From assembly GCF_020360975.1 (NCBI RefSeq), contig NW_025408672.1, forward strand, positions 1,984,001 to 2,048,000: a stretch of DNA of 64,000 nucleotides. Reading direction: 5' to 3'. The translations under genes were made by a program, and so were the position numbers. The notes beneath the pieces are model-generated. The model worked only from the letters and a program-made list of their open reading frames with translations. It searched no databases and was not told the origin of the DNA. The DNA comes from Hirsutella rhossiliensis (lineage: Eukaryota > Ascomycota > Sordariomycetes > Hypocreales > Ophiocordycipitaceae). Each line of letters starts with the position of its first letter. Positions within the stretch are counted from its first letter, which is position 1. Positions 25,937-38,069 of this stretch are shown here, one piece after another.

Positions 25937-28900
25937 TCTTAAGGTATATAAGTAAAAGCGGAATTTTAGGATATTAAGGAATTATATAAGACTATATAAT
26001 AAAGGGGAAGAAGGAGTATAAGGTAAGAATTTTAATAAAGTTTATTAGTAGTATAGTAGTATATAGAAGAGGTATTAAAGTTAATAATTCTATCTCTATC
26101 TATAAGCGGATATACTGTCTTATATAAATAATTATAGCTAAATAGAAGAACCTTTCGGGACTAGATTTAAGCTGCTATATAGCCCTAAGACTAAGGAATT
26201 CTATAACACCTTAAGTATATTTAGACGTATCTTAGTTCTACTAATATATATATTTAAAGGAGGTTAGTTATTCTAGTATTCTTAAGATGTCTTAGCTAGT
26301 ATTCTAAGCTAGCTCTATTCCTTCGATTCCCGATTATATAATAACTAGCACCCCGTTTAATATATAATAATATATAAAGTAACGAACGATTCCTACTCTA
26401 TATAATAGGATTTTATCTATATTTAATATACTACTTACTAGCTTATATAATCGGGAGAGTATATTATAGCTGCTTTATTTATAATAGGAAAACACCGTTC
26501 CTTATAATTTTCGACGAATCTAGCTTTTTTAATAGAAAGAAGGATTAATAGCCCCTCTTACTCTTATAACGTTAGCTAATTTAAAAGATCTAAATCCCCC
26601 TCTCTTAATAGTCTTAAGAAGAGGTCTTAGATAAGGAAATAGAAATAAAAACCGACGTCGAAGTAGTTAAGGATAACGCTAACTTCGAAGAAGAGGAAGC
26701 TATTAGATTAGATAATCTAAATAAAGAAGGAGACTATAGAAAAGCGGTAGAGCTAGAATACGCTTACCTACCTATGCCTCCTTTTATATAAAAAGAAGAA
26801 CTAAAAGCAGCTTTTTTAGTTAGTCTTCCTATCTAGACCCTTAAAGGGGTAGGAAATATATCTCTTTAAAAGGATTACCTAGCTGCTTTTTTATCCTTGC
26901 TTTAAAAGGTAAAAGAGGGTATAGGGCCTAATATAAAAGAAGACTAATTTCTCTTTTATTTCGATCGTTTTTCTAATTTCTATTTAACGCGTATAGAAAA
27001 CGGTTCTTATAGAGCGTTAATAGTAAGCTAGCTTTTTAAGCTACTATTAGTAAGGAAGGTATATAAAAAAGACCTCCTAGACCTACTAATAAATTAAAAG
27101 TAGCTAGAAAAATACCCATTTAGTTACTAGTTTTTCTAGGCTTAGAAAGATTACCTAGCCTTATATAAAGAGATAGGGTCTTTTAAAGAGGTCCTTAAGG
27201 AAAAGGTACGAGGAAAATAAGTCCTTAGTAATAAGTAGGTCTTTATTTATAAGACTAATAAATATAGCTTCCTTTAAAAGTATAAAGCCTAGCTAGTTAT
27301 TTATAAGAACTAGTAAGAAAAAAAGGATCTTCTTACTAAGGCAACTACCTTAGTAAGGATATCTTTTTAGACCCTTATAGCTATAGTAGTAGAATTCGAC
27401 CTTAAACTTAATTAGATAGATATAGTTAATGCCTTTATTAACTACCCCCTTAAAGAAAAAGAAGTTATTTATATATAACTTCCTCTTAGTTTTTAATAAC
27501 TAAGAAAGGTTCTATAGCTTAGGAAAGCTCTATATAGATTATAAAGATCGCCCTTTCTTTAGTAATAGTATTTAATAGGTTCCCTTAAAGCCTTAAGCTT
27601 TAAGAAAGTCCCTTAGGAACTATATATAATATAAAAGGGAAAAATTATAGTCTTCTTTTATATCGACGATATTATCTAGGCCTACCTAAAAAAGGAAGAA
27701 GTAACTACTAAGGAGGCTATAAAAGGCCTATAATAAAAGTATAAGATAACTAAGCTAAGGGAGCTAAAGTAGTTCCTAGGGATATAAATCCTTTAAAATA
27801 AGTCTTAATAGACTATCTAGCTTACCTAGGACGCCTATATTAATAAGGTCGCTTATAAATTCCTAGTTAATTCCCTTAATAAGAAGCTTCTCTCTATGCC
27901 TATATTAAATAAAGAGCTTTTACTTAATCCGTCCTTTTAAGCTAGGGAGTAAGAGAAATACTAATATTAATAAAAGGTAAGCTCCTTACTTTTTTTAGCT
28001 ATTTCTACTAGACCGGATATCTCTTTTATAGTCTCTTAGCTAGCTAAGTATAACTAGAATCCTAGCCCTAAGTACTAAGAAGTAATAAACTAAGTAATCC
28101 TTTATCTCTATTTAATAAGATTATATAGTCTATACTTAGGAGGGTAGGGAAGGAAACTAGCTACTAAAATCTTTTTTTATTTAAGCGATTCGTCCTTTAT
28201 AGATAATTCCTTAGATAGAAAGAGCTTATAGGGGTATATTATATCCTATTTTAAAGGACCTATTACTTAAAGAGCTTCGAAGTAAGCTACTATTACGACT
28301 TTTAGTATAGAGGTAGAGCTACTAGCTCTTTTAAAAGCGTTAAAAGAAGCGATCTTCCTTAGCTAGCTATTAATATCTCTATAATTATAAATTCCGACCC
28401 TATTAGCTATAAAATATAATAATATATAGACTATATAAATTCTTATAAAGGAAAATAGTAAGCTATCGACCTAGCTATAGTATATTAATATCTATTAGTA
28501 TTAGTTACGCTAAGAGGTTTAAAGGGGACTTATTTCTATTTATTAAGTTCTAATAGTATTAATAAAAGCCGACGGTCTTATAAAGCCCCTACTAAAGTAA
28601 AAGCTAGCTATCCTTTTATAGTAAATTAAGCTAGAAGATATTTAAGAGAAGTTATCTTTAAAAGCCTACTTTAAGAGTTTATAAGAAAGGCTAATAGTAC
28701 GTAGGAGGAAGGAAACGTCTATAGCTAAAGAAAGGAATTAGGACTTATCTTAAAGGAGGGCCCCTAGCTTAATTAGGACTTATTCTTCTTAAAGGCCCCC
28801 TTTTTAGGGACTTATCCTTAGAGAAGCCCCCCTTTCTTATAGGACTTAATTTCCTCCTTAAGTCCCCTTTTTCTAAAGTAGGTCTAAAAGAGCTTAGGGC

Positions 28901-29495
28901 TAAAACCTAGATTTCTTAAGTAATAGATAAGTATAGACTAAGACCTCCTCTATACGCTTACCGGCCTAAGTATTTAGCTTTACCTATTCTATAAGGGCAA
29001 GCTATAGCTAAGGGGGTATATCGTAAAGTATAGCCTAATTTTATAGTTCTTAGAGATATCTCTTAGTATAAGGGACCTAGGAAGCTAAAAAATAGGTTTT
29101 AAGGAAGGAGCTAAAAGAAGGTATAGAGAGGAGGGTAGGGGTAAGAAGAGAAGTAAAAGTAGCGATAGCTTCTTATAAAGGTAGTAAAAGATAAGATAGA
29201 TATACTAGTAATAGCTAGAAAAGAAGGGAAAAACTAGTAAAAAGCTTAGTAGTTAAAAGGATATTAATAGCTTCTTTAAGTAAGATCTTTTTTATTAATT
29301 AAGATACTAAATAGGTATAAAGAAAGGTATTAAATAAAGGAAAGAAGGATAATTAAGGCAATATAATAATTACTCCCTTACTATAATTACTACCCTTATA
29401 AAAATTAAATATCTCTACCCTCCCTATCTAACCTATTACTTTTAATTTTACGTTTATATATTTTATATATACTTTTTATATCTTTCTTTATAAGA

Positions 29496-31060
29496 CCTTT
29501 AGCTAATAGTATAATAAGGTAATATAAGCTATATATATAAATATATATTTAATAATAGTAAGTATAGTATATAGCTTAATAATATATAGCTTATTATTAT
29601 AATATAATTAAAGGTACTTATAGTATATCCCTTTACTTACTTTATAATACTTAGTAAGACTTTAATTAACTTTAGTATTATTCTTAGTTAGTATCTTAAG
29701 TATATAATTATTATAATATAATAGTATTTCTTAAAGATTATAAATTAAATTATTTAGCTCTTATAATTTTACCTTTTATTTACTTATATATATATATATA
29801 CTATACTTATCTTTACTTATATTAAAATCTTTTAATAAAATTAAAACTTAATATAGTATATTTCTTATAAAAATCTAGCTTTAAATAAAAATAGCTTTTT
29901 AAAGAGTAAGTAGTATATCTTATCTTTTAAATTAATAATATACTTACTTTTTATAATATTATATACCAAATAAGATTTCTTAACCTTATAAAAAGTTATA
30001 CTACTCTTAAGTTTAAAAACCCTTAATTTAATTAAAGACTTATTTATTATTAAGAATATAATAATTAAAATATCTAGCTAGGTTTTAAACTAAAACTATA
30101 TCTTCTTACTAAATATTATAATACCTTTATCTATACTTTTTATATAATAATTCTTATAAATAATAAGCGGAATATAATTTTATTATAAGTAGTAAGTATA
30201 AATAAAAGTAAGCTATTAAAGAGTTAAGTACTCCGCGGCTTAGTTAATAATAAAACTAGCTTACTTTATTAAAGAACCTAAAAACTATAAGCTACTACTT
30301 TTTTCCCTTTAAGGTAATTCTTTACCCTTAGATACTTCCGTTTTATATATAAAGCACCTTATTTAATATTATATTTTAAGGCTAAAAGTTAAGTCTTAAA
30401 AGTAAGCTTTTATAAGAGTAGCTAAAAGAGATATAGTAAAAAATAGCGTTAAATATAGTTAAGAATACGCTTTAATATTTACCTTTATATAAGAATTAGA
30501 TAGTATACTAAGAAGAGACTTCTCCCTTTTATTCCTACCTTACTATAGTAAAGTCCCTTTATAAGGTAAAATATTAGGATTTTCTTTTAAGAGGTCCTAA
30601 GTCCTTAGTATCGCTATATAATATCTATATAACTAGTTATATCTACTTCTATATCTAGTAGATTAAGATAACTCTTTCTAGACCCTATTATATCTAGTAC
30701 TTAATAGGGGTCCTTAACTATAAACGCTGCTAGTTATATATTTAGGGAGTTCTTAGCTTAGTTTAGGTCGTTTAAGATTATATTTTTAGGTTTAGTATTA
30801 CCTCCCTTAACTTATTATTAAATCCTTAGTTTATACTTAAGTCCTAATCGTTATTTATAGTAAATAAGATATAATTAATAGCTCTATATTATAATATACT
30901 TAATATAAGACCGGGTAGTAGGCTCTTATTAAGCTCTCTACTCCTTAGTAAGAAGAGGTTAGTAAAGATAGTTTTATATCTATAGCCCTTTTAATAGGGA
31001 TAATATATTATATATTAAGCTTACTTAAGATAACTACTAATAATATAGTAATATTACTAA
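29496..31060. other. Unassigned RIPped repeat DNA
   Basis: About 1.6 kb of TA-rich sequence between copia-A copy 2 and gypsy copy B. Bases 29505-29660 are similar to 46655-46800, so at least part belongs to another dispersed repeat. I found no transposase or polymerase motif on either strand and no terminal repeats. Confidence 0.55.
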
Positions 31061-31253
31061 GTAACTATAAGAGTCTTTAACTATTATAGGTAATAGGCTT
31101 AGGCCGCGTCCTAAGCTATATAGTTACGTACGGAGAGCCGGATCCTATAAGTATAGGGGCGGGCTAGCCGCGCATAGAAGAGCTCTATATAGCTTATTAA
31201 TATTATCCTACGGACGGCACCTACGCGCACGCCTCTACCTACTCCGTAATAGT

Positions 31254-31262
31254 ATAAGCTAT
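31254..31262 (+). promoter_or_regulatory. Possible self-priming site of the gypsy element
   Basis: ATAAGCTAT begins two bases after the 5' LTR and is the exact reverse complement of ATAGCTTAT at 31189-31197 in the same LTR. The 3' LTR has ATAGCTTGT there, which would pair with the pre-RIP form of the site. No tRNA-like primer site is evident. Tf1 and related chromoviruses prime from their own transcript in this way. Confidence 0.35.
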
Positions 31263-31449
31263 TAATTAATAGATCTAATAGATATCTCTCTAGAGAGGGC
31301 GCCCCCCCCTCGAGGAAGCACTCCGCCCCTCCCTAGACGGATAGGAAGTATTATAGCTATCCTAGAAGCGATTAGAAGCGCGACGGCTAGCGAGAAGGAC
31401 GAGGTTCTCGCTATACTAAGGGAGCTGTCTACGAGACCGGCTTTAACCC

Positions 31450-34400
31450 CTACGGCCTCCGCAACGCTAGTTACGGCGGCGATACTACCGACGAGGAAGC
31501 CGCTCCCTTAGCCGACTTAGGACGGCAAGCTAGAGTCCTTTTACTTCTTCCTTAGCCGGCTATAAACGAAGTTTATAACTAACGAGAAATAGGGCCTAAA
31601 TAGCTATCGCGATATAGCGTGGTATTCGCTCCTCTATACGCTGCCGGAGCCCTAGATATAGCGGATCTCCGGATTCTAGGATAAGGGCGGCCCTAGGGGC
31701 AGACGCGACCTATAAGACTTCTTCTAATACCTTATATATACGTTCGGTAACGTATAGGAGCGGGAGAAGGTATAAGATAGGCTACGGACCCTTAAGTAAA
31801 GAGACGGATAAACCTTTAGCGAATTCCTTCCCGATTTCGAAGAGACGCTCTTATAGGCAACGGGGACTATAGTATAAGAAGATAGCGCGAAGCTTATATA
31901 GCTACGGAATTTAATTATGCTAGCCCTATAGGAGCTACTTATCCCCGTAATTATGCCTACTAACTACGGCGAGTACGTAAGCCGGTTAATAAAGGTAGCT
32001 TAGGGCTATAAGTAGACGCCGCGTTTTTAGAAGCTCCGTAAGCGCACGCCGTATAGCGGCGACGGGATTACCGCCCCTCTATAAGATAAATAACCGGCTA
32101 TCGATACGGACGGGGATACCTTAATATCGGCTACCCGTATAGACCGGGCTAGACGCGGTAAGAAGACGCCGTCGACTACCCCCTATACCGCCCCGTACTC
32201 TAAGTAGCGGGCGAAGTAAGTAACGAGCGAGGAAATTAGGAAGAGGAAGGCTAACGGCCGCTGCCTACGTTACGGAGTATCTACGCACTTTATATTAAAA
32301 TGCCCCTTCCTTTTAGCTAAGCGGCCCGTAGCGGTTTAAGTAGCGAAGATAGAACCGCTCCTCGCCTTAGACGATAAGGAGGACTCCGCCCCCCTAGGCC
32401 TAGAGGAAAAAGAGTAGCTCCGGAGTAAAGATAGGCTCTAGAGCCCTAATTACTAGTACTAGTAAAGGAGAAGGAAGAATTATCCGCCTATATAAAAGAG
32501 GAGCCTACTTTAATATAGGTTATAATTAATAACTCCTTGCCTATTACCGCCCTTATAGATAAGGGCTACTAGTACTACGCCGTAGTTAACGAGGCGCTTA
32601 TACGAGAGATATAAGTACCGGTAGAAAAGATCGCCCTAAGGTAAGTAAAGGGCGCCTTAAGCGCGATAGAGGGTACGGTAATTAAGGGCATTACGTAGCT
32701 AGCTATAGAGGTTAACGGTTACTATAAGCTTATCGTAGCCTATATAATCCCTTAACTAGAGTTTCCCCTAATCCTTGGGAAACCCTAGTTATTATATATA
32801 GAGTTATACTCGGTTCCGTACTAGAGGAAGCTATAGTTTAGGCCTATATAACGGTAGGTCCGCTATAACGACGGTTTTATAGGCGTAGGACTAAGCGTAC
32901 GAGCTTTATACTTAGTATAAGAAGTCCTTGCCTCTATCTTCGTAGGAACCGTGCGATGGGTAGAGCAGGGGTAAGGCCGGGCAGCGGCTAACGTAGCGGT
33001 CTACGTAGTTAGCCTAGCGGATATCGATAAGGCCCTCCGGATAAAGAAGCTAAAGTCGCCCTCTAAGCTACGGCAATAGATACTAGAGCGCTTTTACGAC
33101 CTCTTACCGCTATTCGAGTCTTAGGAAGCGGATAAGCTTAACCTATATAAGCTAGGGGTAGACTATAGGATCGTACTCCGTACTAATAAGAAGGGGTAAG
33201 AACTGCCTATACCGTTTAAACCGCTATATAGTATATTATACGCGGAGCTACTAGTACTAAAGAAGACGCTAAGGGACCTCCTAGATAAGGGTTTTATTTT
33301 AGTAAGTAGCTCTAAAGTAAGAGCGCCGGTCTTATTCGTGCGTAAACTAAGGGGCGGGATATAGTTCTATTACGACTATAGGGCCTTAAACGTAATTATA
33401 AGGCCGGACCGCTACCCCTTGCCCTTAATCTTAGATACGCTCCGTAACCTTTTAAAGGTAAAGTAGTTTACGAAGCTAAATATAAAATAGGCGTTCTATA
33501 AGGTATAGATCTCGGAGGGTAACGAGTAGAAGACGGCGTTCTATATACGCTATAGCTTATTTAAGTAGCTTATAACGCCCTTTAGCCTCTTAGGAGCGCC
33601 CGCTACCTTCTAGCGTTATATTAATAACGTACTTTAGGACTTCCTTAATAAGTTCGCCTCTATATATATAGATAATATCCTTATTTATACGAGCGGCTCT
33701 TACGAGGACTATATATAGAAAGTATAAAGGGTCCTAGAGCGCCTCTAACTTTATAGGCTCTACCTTAACCTAGATAAGTACGAATTCGGGGTTAAGAGGG
33801 TTAAGTACCTAGGCTTTATTATCTACGTAGGTATAGGTATATAAGCGGACCCTATAAAGATCTAGGCGATTTAGGACTAGGCTACCCTAACTACGTAGAT
33901 AGGTATACGGAGCTTCCTTAGGTTTACGAACTATTATAGGATATTTATTAAGGGCTTCTCCTGTATTATAATGCCCTTAAATAAGATTACCGGGAAGCGG
34001 ACCGCCTTTCGCTAGGGGCCCGTATAGGAAGGAGCGTTCCGCACGCTTAAGGACCTATTCTCTTAAGCCCCGGTATTGCTCTAGTAGGACTTCGACCGGT
34101 CTACGTTAGTTAAAGTAGACTATAGCGGCTAGGCACTTAGAGGAACGCTCTCCTAAGAGGTAGACGGGCAGAAGCAACTAATAGCGTTCTACTCCTATAA
34201 GCTAACCTTAGCGGAGCAGAATTACGCTATTTACGATAAGGAGATACTAGCGATTATTAGCTACCTCGAGTAATAGTAAGCGGAGCTCCGGAGCTATAAG
34301 AGCTTCGAGGTTCTTATAGACTATAGGAACCTTAAGTACTTTATAACTCGCTAGTACCTCTCGGAGCGGCAAGCCCGCTAGGCGGAGTATCTCTTACGCT

Positions 34401-36200
34401 TTAACTTCTCGATTAAGTACCGCCCTAGGTAGGACTCCGCGGTCTTAGACGCGCTTTCCCGGAGGGATTAGGACCGGCTAACGGGAGCGGACATCGAGGC
34501 CTAGGATCTATAGCTTATCCCGTAGGAAGCACTACGGACATATATAGGAGCTTCCTTAGTAGAGGAAGACGCGGTGCTAGCGAATAAGCTTCCCCCCGCG
34601 CCCTTACCTCGGTCCGGTAAGGAGGGATAGACCGGCCTAGGGGCGCGCGCGGCGAGAGTATTTTAAGATAAGGCCCTATAACGCTTATAGGATAGGATAG
34701 CGGCTCTAGACTATACCTACGAGGGCGTGCGCCGCGCCGTTAAGTCCGGCGCTCGACGCCTAGATCTAAAGCTAAAGCTAAAGGTATAGGTAGCCGACTA
34801 CTATATCGACCTACGAGGGCATCTACGCTAGCGGGGGAGACTATAGGTACCGGGCGCACCGTATACTATAGAAGCTAAGGAGAAGGAGGGACCGCCGGAG
34901 CTAGACGAACGGAACGAGCTCTAAGGGAGACTAGTCTAACTTATCTATAACTCTAGCGTCGTAGGTTACCTAGGTAGATAGGGCATAGTAGTAGGCCTTA
35001 CGAGGGACTTTTACTAGCCCTTTTTATAGTACTACGTTTATCGCTTTCTCCGTAACTACGATATCTATAGCCGTACGAAGATTTAGAGGGCGTAGCTTAA
35101 GGGGCTACTTAAGTAGCTTCCGGTACCCGACCGGTTCTATACGTATATATAGATAGACTTTATAACGGACCTCCTACTTATAGAGGGCGGCAACCGCTAT
35201 ATATAGGTAATTAAAGACCGTTTTAGTAAGTCTATAGTATTAGAGCCGATGCTATTTATAGATACGGAGTCCTACGTAGAGCGCTTCCTATAGTGCTAGG
35301 CCCGCTCGTATAGCTAGCTAGCCTTTATTATAAGCGATAGGGGATTAAATTAGACTAGCCGCTTTTAGTAGTACCTATACTAGCTACTTTAGATTACGTA
35401 GCTACTTAGTATAGTATATTACCTATAGACCGACGAAAGGCCTAAAAGGGTTAACTAGGAGGCGTAGGCTTACCTACGGGCTATCGTAGCCCGTAACTAA
35501 GTAGACTAGGACCGGTAGCTCCCCGCGGCCTAACTTACGTTAAATAGTAGACTATATACCTCTATTAAGATAGCCCCTTTCTTTATAATATATAGCTTCG
35601 AACTACCCTTACTAGTTCCCTTTACCGTAGACGTAGTAGCGGAGTAGTATAGTAATGCGTTACTAGAGGGCCGCGCCTCTACGTTCGTACGAAAGCTATA
35701 AGAGACCACGGATTATTACTAATCCGCGATAGCCGCCGCGGCGTAAGATTAGGAGCGGCACGCTAATAAGACTAAGGCCCTAGTAGATAGGTTCGCGGTA
35801 GGAGATAAGGTATAGCTAGACCTCCGTAACTATAGGTCGGCACGATTAAAGAAGAAGCTTAACTAGCTATACGCGAAGTTTATAGTATAGAGGGTTATTA
35901 GCCTATAGGTTATAGAGCTCGATAGTCTCTTAACGGGGGTCTATAATAAGATTAACGTAGACCTCCTTCGTAGAGCCTCCTTTAACCCGCTACCTAGATA
36001 AGAAGTAGCGGACGCTTAACCGCCCGCAATCGAGGTAGAGGGAGAGGATAAGTTTAAGGTTAAAGAGATATAGGCCGCGCGCTAGAAAAAGGTCGGTAGG
36101 GGGAAACGCTAGGAGGTCCTCGTTAAGTAGCGCGGGTATCTCGACCCTACGTAGGAACCTATATATAAGTTTACGGGAACCGTAGCCCTCGATAAGTTTA
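31450..36200 (+). pseudogene. Gypsy gag-pol remnant of copy B
   Basis: The decayed polyprotein can still be read. Gag core lies near 31500-31700 (LPRKPLP, later SYRDIAWYSLLYTLPEP). A CCHC knuckle at 32262-32303 reads C-x2-Y-x4-H-x4-C, the second Cys having become Tyr. The protease has ALIDKG near 32549. The reverse transcriptase has APVLFVRK near 33324 and YIDN at 33665-33676 for YxDD. RNase H has a VDYSG motif near 34115 and LTLAEQNYAIYDKEILAII near 34205-34260. The integrase D,D residues lie near 35154 and 35336, and a chromodomain-like segment near 36115-36160. Many in-frame TAG and TAA codons are explained by TGG or CAR codons hit by RIP. Confidence 0.9.
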
Positions 36201-36369
36201 AAGCCTTATTCGGAACGGTAGACGAGAACGACGGACTAGCGGACCACCGATAGTAGCCTAGGCTAGGACTACGAAGTAGGTATAGCGGAGGGGGTAGTTA
36301 CGGCAATATAGGCAATATAAGCGTAATAGTATAGGCGGAGATAAAAATAGCGTTTATTATAGGGCGGAG

Positions 36370-37430
36370 CCCCTAAACTACCTAGGCTTATTCCTTATTA
36401 TTATTATTATTATTATCTTCGTTATCGTTATCCTTATTAGCCTCCTCCTTCTTATTAGCGGCGGCGGCGGTCTCTAGGGCGCTAAGGCGGCCCTCTAAGC
36501 CTATAAGCTAGTCGGCGGCGGCGGCGGCTCTAGGGGTAGAGGGGCGGCGGCTAGCGGCGGCGGTAGGGGCAGCGGCGGTAGCGGAGGCGGGCACGGCTAA
36601 GGGGACCGCCGATAGGGCGACGGAGGCAGTGTCCCTAGCGCCGGGTGCGTTAGAGGCGGAAATAGGGGAGTAGAGGAGTAGGACTTACTTAGGTATAAGG
36701 CCCTATCGCTCGAGGGCGCGGAGGTTGCGGTAGGCGGCGGCGGCGGCGGTAAAGCGCTTCTTAGTAGCCCCCCGCGCCTACCCGTGCGAGCCGGCCTTCT
36801 AAGCCGACGCCGTAGTAAGTAGGACGGGAGGCGCCGCCTTATAGGCGCGGCCGGCTCGCGCGCACTAGTAGTAGCTGCCGCCGCGGCGGCGCCCGGCCTA
36901 GTTAAAGCAGTCGAGCTCCTACGACGCATAACGTATATAGGAGGCCGAGCGGGCGGCGCCGGCCTATACTTAGCGCTTATACTATAGGAGGTTAGCGGAC
37001 AACGTCTATTACGCTTGCCTAACTACGGACTTACGGGGGTAGTAGAGACGGAGGCGGGGGCCGAGGGGCCGGGCGTTACGGGTGGTGGCGGGGATAGCGT
37101 CGTTACCCTAAGGGGCGACGTAAGAGCGAATAGCGTAGTAGAGGCGGCGGCGGCGGCGGTAGGAGCGGTAGCAGCGGCGCGGGCAGGAGCGGCGGCAGCG
37201 GCGGAGTTATCGTCGGCCGCGGCTAGCACGGCGTCGACGAACGACTCCGTACGCTCCGAGAAGGAGGAGGTAGGAGAGGGAGAGGCAGATATATCTATCG
37301 CGGAAGTTAGCATAACGGAATACGGCCTCCCGCTCTATAAGGCGCGGAACTTACTAGTTAGAGTTATTATTATTATTAGGGCTATTATTGCTACTACCGC
37401 TACTACTACGAGTATACGTTAATAGAGCGG
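36370..37430 (-). other. Antisense GC-rich 3' module of gypsy copy B
   Basis: This is the counterpart of the block in copy A. On the minus strand, 37313-37023 and 36929-36597 stay open. Their shared pieces include a Ser/Pro-rich stretch (ASPSPTSSFSERTESFVDAV), an Ala/Thr/Pro stretch, a GTLPPSPYRRSP piece and the GLEGRLSALE heptad-like piece. A Lys/Asn/Asp tail follows near 36460-36400, where a (TTA)n run sits. The plus strand is also open at 37015-37422. I do not recognise the product. It may be an accessory antisense ORF of this gypsy family. Confidence 0.4.
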
Positions 37431-38069
37431 CCCGTATAGCTAGGAACGGACTAACGCCTTAGGTAGAGCGGAACTTACCTATTAATACTACTACTACGGT
37501 TAAAGAAGGGAGAGAAGGAAAGGAAGGGGGAAGGGGGGGATGCCGCCTTATATACCCCTTAGTAGAGGATACTGCCTAAGGTAGAGGGGACGGGCAACCT
37601 AAGGCTTACGTAGGTCTAGACTAGCCGCCGGCTACCTAGGGGCGTATATAATAGGTTACGCCCCTATTTAAACGGCTAGCCGGCCGATAAGTATAGAGCC
37701 GGGTCCCGGCTACCTAGGCTAATAGGCGCGGGGATAAGAGGGCTAGTAGGGCCGGCCCTATTAATAGGAAAGGGTAGGGAAGAGCCCGCGGCATGGGCCT
37801 AATTATATAGGAGCTATTAATAGGGCAGCACTACGCCGCGCTTAAGGGAGGGCATTATATAAGAGTCTTTAACTATTATAGGTAATAGGCTTAGGCCGCG
37901 GCCTAAGCCGTATAGTTATATATAGAGGGCCGGATCCCGTAAGTATAAGGGCGGGCTAGCCGCGTATAAAAGAGCTCTATATAGCTTGTTAATATTATCC
38001 TACGGACGGTACCTACGCGCACGCCTCTACCTACTTTATAATAGTAACCGCTACTACTTAATAAGTAAC

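Larger units (their letters stand above)
20189..26506 (-). mobile_element. Copia-B: second Ty1/copia family, nested in copia-A copy 2
   Basis: The element is 6318 bp on the minus strand. Its LTRs are 25937-26506 (5') and 20189-20759 (3'), and ATTTT duplications lie at 20184-20188 and 26507-26511. Reading leftward from the 5' LTR: a primer site (GGTTATAAGCCC); gag with a CCHC knuckle near 25135-25075, whose first two Cys now read Tyr; an integrase region near 24200-23400; a reverse transcriptase with the KVLYSLK-stop-SPK motif near 22500 and an intact YVDD near 21880; and RNase H near 21530-21180 (VKYISLKKVNKEAIYLN). The YVDD region is interrupted by a solo copia-A LTR. Stops and former Trp/Gln codons show RIP. 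Confidence 0.9.
16844..29495 (+). mobile_element. Copia-A copy 2, split by copia-B
   Basis: The 5' LTR is 16844-17334, the 3' LTR 29019-29495, and the internal region 17335-20188 plus 26512-29018. The reverse transcriptase has FYIDDIIxAY near 27658-27690. Unlike copies 1, 3 and 4, the flanking five-mers do not match (AAAGT on the left, CCTTT on the right). Either this is a recombinant of two insertions or one flank has been lost. It is heavily RIPped, and the copia-B insertion inside it is bracketed by a perfect ATTTT duplication. Confidence 0.85.
31066..38043 (+). mobile_element. Ty3/gypsy element copy B, structurally complete, RIP-inactivated
   Basis: A 6978-bp chromovirus-like element. 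Its LTRs are 186 bp each (31066-31251 and 37858-38043), with perfect GTAAC target duplications at 31061-31065 and 38044-38048. The order is gag, protease, reverse transcriptase, RNase H, integrase, chromodomain-like tail, antisense GC-rich module, polypurine tract (AAGGGAGGGCA near 37844) and 3' LTR. Integrase after RNase H is the Ty3/gypsy order. No gag-pol frame is open. It serves here as the family reference for copy A and for the fragments at 2885, 58430 and 62733. Confidence 0.95.

Noticed and set aside
36403..36420. TTA microsatellite as a possible functional site
   Set aside because: It lies in the Asn/Asp-rich tail of the antisense frame and is explained as a codon repeat or simple slippage.
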